Assembly (NCBI GenBank): GCA_000316135.1
Contig: JH993985.1
Coordinates: 57,423-100,040 of the forward strand
Source of the DNA: Trachipleistophora hominis
Lineage: Eukaryota > Microsporidia > Pleistophoridae
Length of the DNA stretch: 42,618 nt
Reading direction: 5' to 3'
Below the pieces are notes generated by a model that worked only from the letters and a program-made list of their open reading frames with translations, had not been told where the DNA came from and did not search any database. Of this stretch, positions 19,022 to 29,456 are shown one piece after another; within the stretch, counting starts at the first letter, position 1, and each line of letters begins with the position of its first letter. A program made the position numbers and the translations under genes.

Positions 19022-19952
19022 TTTCATTTTCTTGTTTTTATCACCAAGTTAACTTAAAAAAGACATTGAAAGAATACGTTACGATAGAAAACGAATATTT
19101 GCACTTTTTTATATTTATTCCGCGGATTTTGAGTCTATAAAGCAAATTTAAGTGCCTGGTATTCTTTCTCTTGGTGATTGACGTGTGTATGAAAAGATAT
19201 GAAAGATGGAGTTAATTAAATGAGGCGTAAAATAGCAGAGCATTGAGAGAAATGTTTTTTTGTGATAACGTATGAATGATCATTGTGACACCGTAATCAG
19301 ATCTCTGGGGTTTTAAAGAGCGGTTTTTTTCTAAAAAAATTTATTCATTTAAGTTAGACTATTCGAGATTTTTATATACGTTAGACCTCCAATCGCGATT
19401 AATGACAAGAAAATTAATTTTGCCACTAAAAAATGTTATCATTCTTATCTCAACATGTCATGAGACGATGTGGCACAGTCTCACATTCTTATTTGAAGGT
19501 TGCTGTACATTCATTCCTAGAAATTCTAAGTATTCTGGTATAAGATACCATACTACATGCAAAAAGATGCGGTTACTGAATTTTAGAAAGCTTTATTTAT
19601 CGTATCGATTGTGCCAACAAGACGTAAAAACTGTTTGTCTTTAATTAAAGTGTTACAAAAAATACGTTTTAAAAATTTGATCACCAGTACGATGTTGTAC
19701 GTAATTACAAATAATTAATTAGAAGTACGTTTTATGATAAATATTAATTTGATAGAATTAAAGCATTTTTAAATTGATTTATCCGTTTTACCTCTCAACT
19801 TTGGGAAATTGTGCTGATAATTAAATTAAAAATCTTCCATAATTAAAAAATAGAGAGATGTGTGATATGGCACAGCTCTCCTGTTTTTGCAGTTGTGCTA
19901 CGAATTGAATTACATTACCAGATAAAATGAAAATAGCAATAGTAAAATAAAC

Positions 19953-20045
19953 GTTTTTCTACAAATCTGTTTATTTAACCACCACGTTTTCCTAAAGAAA
20001 TCTAAACGAACTCGCTTGGCAGACCAATCATGGCTTTAAAGGTCA
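19953..20045 (+). repeat. Dispersed element, copy N
   Basis: TTTTTCTACAAATCTG and TTTATTTAACC are followed 40 bp later by CTCGCTTGGCAGACCAATCATGG. It shares GACCAATCATG exactly with copy B. Confidence 0.45.
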
Positions 20046-20989
20046 TCAATTCACAAAACAACAGATTATTGTTGTCTAAAGTGTATGTGGGCTTAATAAG
20101 ATAAAAGCTTAACTTTTAGTAAATAAAATGAATGGCGCCTGTGTAATATGAAAATATGTAAGGCTTGAATGGAAAATAAACCATCGTGTTTTCAAAATAA
20201 TTTTTTCGGATCAAAAAAATTAAACGATTTTGTTGCACAATATTATCTAATTACGCTTATTTATACAATTTTAATATAAAAATAAAAAACGTATAAATAC
20301 GATTGTATATATTACTATGGCGTACTACGTGCATTTATAGTGTTATTCTGCCTTTCTGTTCATCTGAAAAATATCTTTGTAATCCATAGAATATCATCAT
20401 ATCAAATGAATTTTGAATCTCAGCGGAGCATACTTTGTTCCAACCATAAATTTATTTTAATGATCACGTTGTATCAATTCATTATAAATCATTCATGGAT
20501 TTAAAAATTGTATTATGTACGCATTCTGTGTTTATACTTAGACATTCCGGATTGTATCAATGCCGAATGCAAAACGGAACATGTTAACAACCATAAAAAT
20601 TGTCGACAGATTTAGTGTTTAATGAAGACATGAGTGCAATTTTTGATCATTATCAGTTGAAATAAACACTTGTACTATGTCTATTGAGATATATGTAGCT
20701 TTCTCATACGCAACGTTAATTTTGGTTTATATAATAGGCTCAGTTGGTTGAATTCGTGCGGTAATTGCCATTTTGGTTATAGAATGCTTTTCAATAAATA
20801 TTGAATGGAAAAAAGTTAAAGTAGAATATTATAATTCATTGTAAGGTGGTTGAAGATATGAAAGAAACAATAGCACAACGGCGTAACAATTGGTGCTGAC
20901 CATGAACATTTCTCATTCAATATGGCGATTAACAGGAGTAACAATAAAATAATAAAAAATTATTTATTATTTACATAAGTACATTGCTT

Positions 20990-21050
20990 ATTTTTCTTTT
21001 TTGTAAAAGTCAGTTTAATTATCACCTCACAACATTACATTGCCTGATAA
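20990..21050 (+). repeat. Dispersed element, 5' half
   Basis: TTTTTTGTAAAAGTCAG then TTTAATTATCACCTCAC. The 3' half is not recognisable. Confidence 0.4.
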
Positions 21051-21390
21051 GCAAATTGTTTACAAGTCACACGTTTGTATCGTTCTAACGATATTTGATT
21101 TACTTTACGCTCAAGTAAACGATCGTTCTCTACACAACATTACGCGTACAATAAACATGTAATTATCCTATGTAAACATAAGAAACGAACATTTTATGAT
21201 TAATTATCTTATTACAATCATATACGGTTTTTTACCCAGCCGGGTTCGTAATCGACAGCCTCAAAATAATTTAATGGCTCTTAGAGATTCGGCACTCCAA
21301 TTCATACATAATTATAACTTTGCGAGATGTTACTTGACCAAAAAAATGTGTTTTATATGTCAGTTAATTGCTAATATAATGATTTACAGG

Positions 21391-21462
21391 ATTTTTTTCT
21401 AAAAGTATGTTTAATTATCACCACTACACTTCACCAAACAATTTACATGAATCGGTCTACAT
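21391..21462 (+). repeat. Dispersed element, copy O
   Basis: TTTTTTTCTAAAAGTATG, then TTTAATTATCACCACTACAC and TTCACCAAAC. It closely follows the 5' half of copy C (41226) base for base, while its 3' half is weak (GAATCGGTCTACATGCC). Confidence 0.5.
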
Positions 21463-21816
21463 GCCTTTGCACAAAAAACAGAGAAAAATTTATCTTTTTG
21501 AATGTACACTAATCATCCATCCCTTATATAACAGAATAATGCAACTAGCCATATTAATAAAATGTACAACTCATAAGCTGATTGATCAATTCGAGAAGAA
21601 ATCAAAAAGGTTTTATTCTCGTTGTTGTCAGACATGAGAAGTATTGTGATGTTATTCTTATGTTCTAGGAATTATTCTGTAGTTCTTTATGATATGTTTG
21701 ACGAAAATCCCAACCAAAAATTAATTTTCTAACTTTAAAACAAAAACAGAAACTGCTGTAGAATGAACGATAACTAATATGCTGGTAAAGGTGCATTGAA
21801 ATATACAATCCTTCCA

Positions 21817-21843
21817 TTTTATAAACAGAATAGCGCAGCTAGT
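21817..21843. repeat. Second copy of the 27-bp segment
   Basis: Identical to 15769-15795. It lies 78 bp beyond the 3' end of the Utp18-like gene. Confidence 0.6.
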
Positions 21844-21920
21844 TTATCTAAATTATTGACAGGTCTACGTTTTGGTATATTAAACACGCAATAGAGTTTT
21901 CTTGTAATATTTTTCATATC

Positions 21921-23111
21921 TTAAAGTCTAAGAGCACCTAAAAACTTACCATCGGAGAAAACAATGCGATTCTGAAAGAAGACCACGCAGCCTATCTTTA
22001 TTTTCCAGGTACGTGTGTGATCATCGCTTAGTACTCTCAAAGCGTCCTCTGTTACCACAATAACGTGATCGTTGATCGCATCTATCGTTTTAACAGCACC
22101 GTATTTTTTTACCTTTTTGCCAATCTTTAGACCACATTCCGTTCCAAGATATAAACGATCGTGATGAATGAGAATGTTCGTCAGGCTAAAATATTCTTTT
22201 TTAGACACCTTAAATATATTTTCATCCTGAACAATGAAAAATCCGCAGCTGTTCAAGAAATAAAACTTGCCTTCTAGGAATTTTATGTCCAGTACATTTT
22301 CAAAGTGATAGATTGTTCTCTTCTGATATTTTTCATTTAGAAAAAGAACAATGTCTTTGTTTACAAGAAAAATATTTCCTTGCACGTAAAAACCTCTTTC
22401 AAAACGTTTGATATTGGTACGTATATCTTCTATTTCAAAGGTATTCAAATCAATCTCTTTCAAAATGCCCGTCTTATTAGAAATAAGTATTAACTTTTCG
22501 TTGATAACCATTATATCAACCACAAAGTATTTGTCCATTTTGAACGATTTTGCCAGCTTAAACGATTCTTGGCCGTCCTTCTCTAATTTGTACAAAAATC
22601 CTCGTGCGTCTAAAATGATTAAATACGTCTCGTTAGCAACCATGCGTATTATCCTAGTGTTGCACCGAAACAGCTTGTTTTGTATTTTAGCCTCTTTTTT
22701 CTCCTCGTAGATAACGTTTAGGTCATCTTGCTCTCTATCCTTGAGGTAATGCAAATCGTGCTCTTCTATACTTTCAGAATCTGTCCAGAGAGCAGCTGGT
22801 TGGTCCTCATCTGAGCTGGAAGTTACCTGAGAAGATCCAAAAAGCTCTTGCTCTAACGATATTGTTGAGCACGTTCCTTCTGCCTCAGAATACTCTTCTT
22901 CAAAGCCTTCATCCTCGATATACTCTGTTTTCTCCTCTTCTATCTCTTTGTCGGCATCGTAATTCTCATACAGAACGCCCAAGTCTTTACTCTCCGTATT
23001 ATAACCCAGCACATTATGAATTAAATTCTGATCCTGATGGCTCTTTAGATCAATATCACTGTGTAGATCAGTTACCGATTTCTTTACGTTTCTTCGTGCT
23101 TTCTTATCCAT
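21921..23111 (-). CDS. UTP18: Utp18-like U3 snoRNP beta-propeller protein (probable)
   Basis: Probably the Utp18 subunit of the small-subunit processome, acting in nucleolar pre-rRNA processing. The 396-residue protein has a Lys/Arg-rich start, an acidic N-terminal third (54-80), then LEQELFG (86-92) and ALWTDSES (107-114). These two phrases recall the LvFG and AWvDsDDE elements of Utp18 in order. The rest (about 145-396) is a run of beta strands with no canonical WD dipeptides, which fits a degenerate seven-blade propeller. Yeast Utp18 has 594 residues. CCC directly abuts the ATG. Other WD-type processome subunits (for example Utp4- or Utp7-like) are possible, so the gene name is tentative, but a propeller protein with an acidic N-terminus is clear. 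Confidence 0.55.
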   Translation of the reverse strand: MDKKARRNVKKSVTDLHSDIDLKSHQDQNLIHNVLGYNTESKDLGVLYENYDADKEIEEEKTEYIEDEGFEEEYSEAEGTCSTISLEQELFGSSQVTSSSDEDQPAALWTDSESIEEHDLHYLKDREQDDLNVIYEEKKEAKIQNKLFRCNTRIIRMVANETYLIILDARGFLYKLEKDGQESFKLAKSFKMDKYFVVDIMVINEKLILISNKTGILKEIDLNTFEIEDIRTNIKRFERGFYVQGNIFLVNKDIVLFLNEKYQKRTIYHFENVLDIKFLEGKFYFLNSCGFFIVQDENIFKVSKKEYFSLTNILIHHDRLYLGTECGLKIGKKVKKYGAVKTIDAINDHVIVVTEDALRVLSDDHTRTWKIKIGCVVFFQNRIVFSDGKFLGALRL

Positions 23112-23114
23112 GGG
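23112..23114 (-). promoter_or_regulatory. C-run abutting the Utp18-like start
   Basis: The minus strand reads TTTTAAACCCATGG; the C-run touches the start codon. Confidence 0.5.
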
Positions 23115-23178
23115 TTTAAAAAATTATCAAAATTTACGATTATTTACGGTGAATGAATACAAGGCGTAGCAATATGAA

Positions 23179-23207
23179 AGTATGATAAATAAATTTTATT
23201 TCATTTC
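23179..23207 (-). repeat. 29-bp segment shared with 36903-36931
   Basis: On the plus strand AGTATGATAAATAAATTTTA then TTTCATTTC is identical at both sites. Its reverse complement contains TTTATTTATC, the 5' signature of the dispersed element, and at 36903 it lies in register with such an element. It sits about 70 bp before the Utp18-like start. Confidence 0.6.
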
Positions 23208-23539
23208 TTATGACTAAAAGGGCTCACAGTTTGAAAACATCCAAATTCTAGGCAGTAAAGCATCCAATTAAATAAATTATTTAAAACTAAAAATTCAGTG
23301 TTGCTTAAAATTATTGTACATACAATTCTGTATGGTACAAATGTGAACACTTACTTTTTAAATCAATTTTACAAAAACAGTACAGGATCATAGATATTGT
23401 AACTTATGATCACAATACCTGTTATTACAACTTTTTGTTTGATACTCTACAGTAGAAATTTACAGTTTTGATTTTTATTATAAATAGAGTCTCTTGAGAA
23501 TTGCAATACTCTATTACATTATTAAGGACTGCGACAAAA

Positions 23540-23665
23540 TAGAAGAATGAATGATAATACGAAAAACCATGGGACAAAGGCCGATAACCATGACCAGTCC
23601 CAGCGGATCAAGAGAATATGTGTACGGTAGGTGAAAGAACAATAATTAGAGATGTTTATGGGAAG
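23540..23665 (-). repeat. Dispersed element, copy D
   Basis: On the minus strand: CTAATTATTGTTCTTTCACC, TACCGTACACATATTCTC, TTGATCCGCTGGGAC, TGGTCATGGTTATCGGCC, then CATGG. The core CCGCTGGGACNGGNCATGG matches copy C almost perfectly. Confidence 0.6.
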
Positions 23666-24546
23666 AATTCTTACGAAACGAAACGCATAATGGTAATAAT
23701 TAAACGTACTTTTTGAAAAAAAATGATATAAAATAAGAGAACCGTTATTTCTTAATACCTCAACCATTCTCAAAGGAAAAGAATTGATTTGATCTTTAAC
23801 CCAATATAATTTATTTTCGATTAAATTACCACATCGTTTCTTAATATTTACTTGTATTTCCATACTTTTTACCGAGTTCGAAAAAATTTTCACCTCTAAA
23901 AGTTGTACTTTTATTTTGCAAGTAATAAGTAATTGAAAGTGTTTTTTAAAAGATAAATTAGAAAAAAAATAACTTTTCGCCTTCTATTGGAATGTAAGGT
24001 CAAAATTACAGGTTTTATTTAACGATGTGAGCATTAAATTCTCTTTAATTAATTAAAAATTTCCAAGTTGTTTTTTTCATTGATATGAAATGAAATTTTT
24101 ATTGCAATACAATGACATTATTGCCTCAACGTGTAATATAATGACATATTTGTGCAGAAAAAGACGTTATGTTTCTTATAATCAAGAAATCAGTGATATA
24201 TACCGCTTTATTAGGTGGTGATACGCTGCTAATTTTATAACGAGTTGATCCCAGCAATTTTCCACTAAGTTATGATCGAATCTCTTCCTTTTAATGAATT
24301 TATCCATTACGAATACCTAATTAACACAAAACTATGATATTAAACAGAAAATGATACGAAAAAGTGTTAACGATATGTTCAAGTAATGGCACACAATTAT
24401 GCTCTTGCTTAGATTCATACGCAGAAAAATACCGCACCACACTCTTCTATGGTTAAGAATCGAAACAAGAGATCCATAAAGACAGAAATGCATTCTTCTA
24501 AGAGGTTGCTGATTGTGGGAGCCAAAGTGTCAGTTTTGAATGCTTT

Positions 24547-24672
24547 ATGAATACCAGTGACGCAAAAGAACTATCGCATCCATCTGATGATAGATTACCC
24601 GTCGCGATTTTTTTGATATTTGTTTTTGTCATTATCATTGTACGTGTAAATTGGTACTGCGTAGATACCTAG
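24547..24672 (+). CDS. Possible 41-residue membrane ORF
   Basis: From ATG 24547 a polar N-terminus (MNTSDAKELSHPSDDR) leads into one hydrophobic helix (about 17-33) and a short tail. There is no C-run and no recognisable family. It may be a relic of a longer membrane protein, since neighbouring frames upstream also look gene-like in short stretches. Confidence 0.2.
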   Translation: MNTSDAKELSHPSDDRLPVAIFLIFVFVIIIVRVNWYCVDT

Positions 24673-25598
24673 GAATAAAAAACAACCAAGGTTTATCAAG
24701 TTAAATCAAATTAAATTAATTTTGATGGTATATTCTTATTTTTATTGGTTGTATATAAGAAACAAATTTTTGTACTTAATCCGTTCTTAAAAAACAGGTT
24801 TCTTAGCATTTCACCGTCTTTTTCCAAAATAATACACGATTATTATTTATTTCTTACTTTTTAAACTCTCCAGTTAATGAATGGTTTTAAATGTGTAATA
24901 AGAATTACTCGTTGATATTTTTATTTCAATGAATTTCATCAAAACAGAAATACAAAAGAATCTAAATTTTTCGGAAAACCTATCAGAAAAAACAAGATTA
25001 GCAGTTTTTATTTAAATTAATTTATCTTGTTATAAAAATCATTTTTCACCACCATCCAGGTATTTTACTGAGTGTAAACACTTATATAAGTAGCTCTGTG
25101 CAAAACATTAACATAAATAAACGTTATTTCCCTACGTGTATAATACATTGAATACAAATGAATATTTTTTAAGGAAAATAAAGAAATACAATAAGACTAT
25201 GCTGTAACCATTTGAACTCAATTGCCGTATTTCTATTTGTCTAGCAAAACAAACATAAGATAATTAACAAATAGATTTTTATTGTGGATGTTCAATTGTA
25301 CGAAACGATAAATCGGGAATTGTGAAGTTCCTCCTCCTTTCGGTTCTTATACCCGATATATTCTTAGAGAAAGTTACCTGTTAAACTAGGTTAGTTACAA
25401 CGAGCCCAATCTAATATCACATATATCATATTGTTTTATAAGGTGTAAATACACACGTTAATTTACATTTAAATTGCCATCCAATGGCAACTATCATTTT
25501 TTTATAAGGCCAACCAACGGTTATTTATGGTAGGTGTGCTTTACGAAGGCAATAATAAACGTTTTTCTACCAAAAGGGGTCATAAAAACGCTACGAGC

Positions 25599-25695
25599 TT
25601 TTTTCTACATATGTTTATTTATTCATCACACCACCTCATACATGCTCTGCTGGTCCTATAGGACCAATCATGACCATCCGTCTGTGATTCATGGA
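25599..25695 (+). repeat. Dispersed element, copy B
   Basis: TTTTTTCTACATATG, TTTATTTATTCATCACACC, CTGCTGGTCCTATAGGACC, AATCATGACCATCCG, GTGATTCATGG. The core TGGTCCTATAGGACCA (25651-25666) is a perfect 16-bp palindrome. It lies about 200 bp beyond the Sec31-like gene. Confidence 0.65.
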
Positions 25696-25899
25696 AGGAG
25701 GAATAAGATCTATCATTGTTTCTTCTCTGGCTAGTTTTAGCATTTGTACCAAAATTATACATCAAAATTAATTCATTAGATAACATAAGCAATACAATTG
25801 ACTATCCTGCCATGTACAACACACCAAAACGTTCCTCAGCATTTACTCACCAATTCTTAGCACAAAACAAAGATAATTCTTAAATTAAACTCAGCAATT

Positions 25900-28257
25900 T
25901 TAATCAACAATTTTCCACAAATTCAAGATTCCTTCCAACCACATCTTTACCTCAGAAAAATTGAGCAGAGCTTGCGATTTCTTCAAAAATTCTTCATAAG
26001 AAAGACCTTCTTCCTTAAATATTCGTAGATAGGGCAGGATGTTTGGATTGGTAATTTTTTTATAATGACCGACCCGTTGCAGGCCGTCCTTTATACGAGC
26101 CTTGAAGATGATCCCCTTTTTCTTGGCCGATTTCTCCCTCAAATCTGCGATTCGTTTCTGTATGAGTGAATCAAGCTCGTTAATTTCATCCTCGTTGAAC
26201 TCCTCGCTGATGTTCTTTATCTGCGTAACACTCGGCGGCTCATTTGCAATGTTTTCTGAACGGACTGGTTTAGGAATGGACAGCGATGGCGGTTTGACCG
26301 CCTTCTTCTCACTGGTAACCGGTCTAAACCCGCTTTGTGGTGCCGTCCTTCCCTTCATGATATCGCTGTATTTGAGCTTCTTATCCTTCGTATTCAGAGA
26401 GAGACGGCTGATATCAGGCATGTCCTGCATGCCCGGAATTATCGGGCTCTTTCTCAAAGCCGGCCCAGTTGGTGGATGCGTTTTAATGGGCGTACTGGAG
26501 ACGCGCTGCGGAAGAGGAATCTCGGGGACAGAACTCTTCGGCGCCGGACGAGGCAAAACGTTCTCAGTGCTCTCAGAGCGATCCAACTTTACGGTACTCG
26601 CACGCTGTTCCACCACTGTAGCCCGTGATTTCACATCATTCATTTCGTTTGTCCTCTTCATCCCTTTCTTATCCTCGAGATATTCCACCACATCCTTGTC
26701 GTTAACGAACCGAGCGTATTCCAAGAAGTAGTCGATCATTTCATCCTCAAAGTACACGTCCTCCTCCTTCATTTTGTGTATCAAATTCAAATACACGCCG
26801 TGTACATCGCAGATGCTCATCTGATCGGCCAATTTCCGAATGCAGTCAAATTTTATCTTGAACAGCATCTTTTTGTCACCGGCCATTTCGTAAATTCTCG
26901 CAATTTCATCAAAAGGAACTTTTCCTGCCAGTTGCTTGGCAAGTACGCCCAGTTCTTCTTTGTTAAGGTACTTCAGCAGATACTTGTAATCTACAACGTT
27001 GTTCTCAATCAAGAACCTGTAATTACTCTCTTTTACACAAATGAGGAGGAGCAGCTTCAAATTATCCATCAGAAACTTTTTATCCTCATCTAAGAAGTAC
27101 GCGAGGGGAACATCCACAGCATCGTGCCGGCACTTAATCTCATCCCAGCGTTTTTCCAGTATGAGCTGCGCTATCTCATCATCCTGCACGCACAGCTTAG
27201 GACACTCGTACTCAGCACCGTTGTTTACGCCCGCCAGCAGTTCGTGCACGTCCTTTTCTACTTTGATAGGCATCAGGTGTATTTGCTTTCTCAGAATTTC
27301 TTTGTCACGGGTGTAGAAAATGACGTTGTTCCTCAGGGCAAAACTGAAGGGAGGACTGCTGTAAAACAAGAACGAATTCGCAAGGATCATCGTTGAACCG
27401 CTGAGCAGTGAAATCACAGCCAACCGGTCGTTCGTGTTAAAATGAAACAGATCACTCACTGCGTAATCACCTACGTGGATCAAAAGATCAGTTTTTACGT
27501 TTTGCACCTTCGCGCTTTCACCGTGCCGGAACATCCTCAGGCAGCTCTGGTCCCAAATATAAAGAAACTCATCTCTCACCAAGAATCCTGTACACTCCAG
27601 ACATATCGTCGTTATTTTATCGTTGCTCAGATCGAGCACGCTAAGCCCATCCTCCTGTATGAACAAATACATGCTCGTGTGTGGATGCCATTCCACCCGC
27701 TTAAGATTTGAAAATTTCTTGTCAACGACCTCCTCCTTCTTCTTTATGTCGTAGACCAGCAGCTGGTTGTCGATGCTCGCCGCAATGATGTGATTAACCT
27801 TCTTATTGTAGGAAATAGAGTTGGCACGGCCGGTTATACCAACATTGTATGATTTTACGGTGTTTAGATCCAGAAGTATAAGCTTATCAGCTGCTAGCAG
27901 CAGCATGTTTCTCTTCTGGCTGAAAGACAGCGCATTCACCACCATCTTTATCGATAGAACGCATTCAAGACAGCGCGTATTCTTCGAATTGTCAACCTCG
28001 TCCAACTGCTCGTCATCCATAGACACAACCCTGTAAATAACCATTTCCTGCTCAAGTGCACATATCACCATGTTCTCAATCACAAGAATGTCGTTAAACC
28101 TGCCGTTCATCTCTCTTTTTATCTTTTCGTTTGTTTTCAGGTTTATAATTATTAACTCACTGTAATTCGAGAATGTTGGATCGAAAAGTTTTGATTTGGT
28201 GCCCAGCGCGATGTATTCGTGTGTTAGGGACGATAAATAGCGGCTTGTGAGCAACAT
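25900..28257 (-). CDS. SEC31: Sec31-like COPII outer coat protein
   Basis: Probably Sec31, the outer-cage subunit of COPII vesicles leaving the ER. From ATG 28257 it has 785 residues. There is a WD-type propeller at about 1-330 (with VEWHPHTSMYLF at 188-199), then an acidic linker and an alpha-solenoid (about 355-530) resembling the ACE1 fold. A Pro/Ser-rich region (about 565-680) would bind Sec23/Sar1 in the family, and a helical C-terminal domain (685-785) ends VKMWLEGILNLW, like the W-GLK end of Sec31. Yeast Sec31 has 1273 residues, so the protein is compacted. A longer open frame begins at a TTG (28320), but CCCC at 28270-28273 and the first ATG support 28257. Sec16 is the main alternative. 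Confidence 0.72.
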   Translation of the reverse strand: MLLTSRYLSSLTHEYIALGTKSKLFDPTFSNYSELIIINLKTNEKIKREMNGRFNDILVIENMVICALEQEMVIYRVVSMDDEQLDEVDNSKNTRCLECVLSIKMVVNALSFSQKRNMLLLAADKLILLDLNTVKSYNVGITGRANSISYNKKVNHIIAASIDNQLLVYDIKKKEEVVDKKFSNLKRVEWHPHTSMYLFIQEDGLSVLDLSNDKITTICLECTGFLVRDEFLYIWDQSCLRMFRHGESAKVQNVKTDLLIHVGDYAVSDLFHFNTNDRLAVISLLSGSTMILANSFLFYSSPPFSFALRNNVIFYTRDKEILRKQIHLMPIKVEKDVHELLAGVNNGAEYECPKLCVQDDEIAQLILEKRWDEIKCRHDAVDVPLAYFLDEDKKFLMDNLKLLLLICVKESNYRFLIENNVVDYKYLLKYLNKEELGVLAKQLAGKVPFDEIARIYEMAGDKKMLFKIKFDCIRKLADQMSICDVHGVYLNLIHKMKEEDVYFEDEMIDYFLEYARFVNDKDVVEYLEDKKGMKRTNEMNDVKSRATVVEQRASTVKLDRSESTENVLPRPAPKSSVPEIPLPQRVSSTPIKTHPPTGPALRKSPIIPGMQDMPDISRLSLNTKDKKLKYSDIMKGRTAPQSGFRPVTSEKKAVKPPSLSIPKPVRSENIANEPPSVTQIKNISEEFNEDEINELDSLIQKRIADLREKSAKKKGIIFKARIKDGLQRVGHYKKITNPNILPYLRIFKEEGLSYEEFLKKSQALLNFSEVKMWLEGILNLWKIVD

Positions 28258-28269
28258 GTTTTGTTTGGT

Positions 28270-28273
28270 GGGG
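28270..28273 (-). promoter_or_regulatory. C-run upstream of the Sec31-like start
   Basis: The minus strand reads AATTACCCCACC and the ATG follows 12 bases after the C-run. Confidence 0.5.
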
Positions 28274-29072
28274 TAATTTTTTAAAACAAAAAATAGCAGC
28301 GGTCGTGGAGAAAATCGCAATGAAGGAACGCGGGTGATTCGTGGTGTTTTTATGAATGGGGTGGTCGTATTTAAAGGGTTGTTTACTGTGAGTAGCGGTT
28401 TTGAATGCCCTGGTGGTGTTAATGAATTTAATTTATTCGGGCGCTAATTCCTACGCCGACCAGATCGTGCGTACTGGTGATTTGTTATAAATTCTCTTTT
28501 GGTTTTCAAAAAATGCTTTACATCACGTGTAAAGCATTACATACTCAGGAATGTACCGTTGATGTACTGATCAGTATAACAATTAAAATATTTTTATTAG
28601 GGACGAGATGCATGCATAGGTGTTCAGTACACAAACTAAGACCACTAAAAGATCACAGCTTCTTTTTCATGGGCTTATGTTGATTCCACGGATAAATTAT
28701 CATTTTTTATTGGTGTTCGTGCACGAATTTATTCATAAAACAGCAAATTACACCAAATTCAATGTTAAAAGGAACATATTCCATACTAACTCGTTATATG
28801 ATATATTAATTTTGTTTTATAAGCAGAATATGATAGTAAATGCCGCTTCTTTTCGATTAATTTCCTTATAAAAAATTTTACTACCTTTTAAATGACAGCG
28901 AATTTCACTTGACGTTCAAATCAAAAAATAAACCCAACGGTACTATTTATACATCACTGCTGGTGTTAAAAACAGATGTTATTGCCCATTTTATTTATTT
29001 TTGTATAATATGTGTTGAAACGCTATAAATAAATTATGTTCGTGGAGAAAACACCTAAATTACGCCTAATAC

Positions 29073-29090
29073 GGCGCTTAATATTGCGCC
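29073..29090. promoter_or_regulatory. GGCGC-N8-GCGCC dyad upstream of the bZIP gene
   Basis: An inverted repeat of GGCGC and GCGCC with an 8-bp AT spacer lies 91 bp before the bZIP start. It is conspicuous in AT-rich DNA and could be an operator-like protein site. Confidence 0.35.
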
Positions 29091-29111
29091 CCATACTGCG
29101 ACAACTGGCCC

Positions 29112-29123
29112 ATGACGTGTCAT
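29112..29123. promoter_or_regulatory. ATGACGTGTCAT dyad with bZIP-type core
   Basis: The sequence contains TGACGTG, an ACGT-core of the kind bound by CREB/ATF and plant-type bZIP factors, within the dyad ATGAC-GT-GTCAT. It lies 57 bp before the bZIP start codon, so autoregulation is an obvious but untested idea. Confidence 0.35.
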
Positions 29124-29173
29124 TAATCAAATTTTTTTATAATTAATTCACTTAAATGAAATTCAATGTTACA

Positions 29174-29178
29174 CCCCC
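29174..29178 (+). promoter_or_regulatory. C-run that decides the bZIP start
   Basis: CCCCC lies two bases before the ATG at 29181 but inside the frame that would begin at the ATG at 29166. At the other genes the C-run precedes the start codon, so 29181 is preferred. Confidence 0.6.
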
Positions 29179-29180
29179 TA

Positions 29181-29456
29181 ATGAGAAAGGCGTCTTTTAC
29201 GGACGACGAGAAAAAAAGAAAACTTATGGTAGTAAACCGTGCATCGGCTCGGAAGAGCGCGCTGCGCAAGAAATTGTACATCGAAGCCCTTGAAAAAGAG
29301 AATCAGTCTCTAAGAGATGAGAACAACGAAATGAAAAACAAGTTGGAGAATTATAGAAAGATGTTTGCGGTGATGTTGGGTAAGAACACAAATTCTCATT
29401 CAGTAATTAATATACCTTCTGAATACATTGAATCTACAATGGCAGATTGCTTATAA
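29181..29456 (+). CDS. Small bZIP transcription factor with altered basic region
   Basis: A 91-residue basic-leucine-zipper protein, presumably a nuclear dimeric DNA-binding factor. The basic region NRASARKSALRKK (19-31) aligns with the NRESARRSRLRKK type of bZIP. The invariant Arg at N+8 is Ala27 here (codon GCG), and the usual Ala at N+3 is Ser. A short zipper follows with Leu37, Leu44, Met51 and Tyr58 at d positions, and Asn41, Asn48, Leu55 and Phe62 at a positions. The two a-position Asn suggest restricted partner choice. No activation domain is visible apart from a short polar tail. An ATG at 29166 would add five residues but includes the C-run in the coding frame. The protein could bind a changed site or act as a dominant partner. 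Confidence 0.8.
   Translation: MRKASFTDDEKKRKLMVVNRASARKSALRKKLYIEALEKENQSLRDENNEMKNKLENYRKMFAVMLGKNTNSHSVINIPSEYIESTMADCL

Larger units (their letters stand above)
19014..21920. other. 2.9-kb spacer rich in repeat remnants
   Basis: No supported gene. Plus-strand remnants of the dispersed element lie at 19953-20045, 20990-21050 and 21391-21462. The last two are the clearest 5' halves (GTTTAATTATCACC). The frames 21196-21402 and 21407-21637 start inside or next to these repeats and look non-coding. The 27-bp repeat recurs at 21817-21843. Confidence 0.6.
23112..25899. other. 2.8-kb spacer
   Basis: It contains a 29-bp segment shared with 36903 (23179-23207), dispersed-element copy D (23540-23665, minus) and copy B (25599-25695, plus), and a 41-codon ORF at 24547-24672. 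A minus-strand frame at 23522-23893 spans copy D and looks non-coding. Confidence 0.6.
28258..29180. other. Divergent spacer, Sec31-like gene to bZIP gene
   Basis: Shared upstream region of two divergent genes. The end near the bZIP gene holds two dyads (29073-29090 and 29112-29123). Frames at 28477-28683 and 28620-28871 are AT-rich without coding character. Confidence 0.6.

Noticed and set aside
28258..28320. N-terminal extension of the Sec31-like protein from a TTG
   Set aside because: Needs a non-ATG start and would include the C-run in the frame; the downstream ATG gives a normal propeller start.
29166..29180. Earlier ATG for the bZIP gene
   Set aside because: It would place the CCCCC motif inside the coding sequence; in the other genes the motif lies before the start codon.
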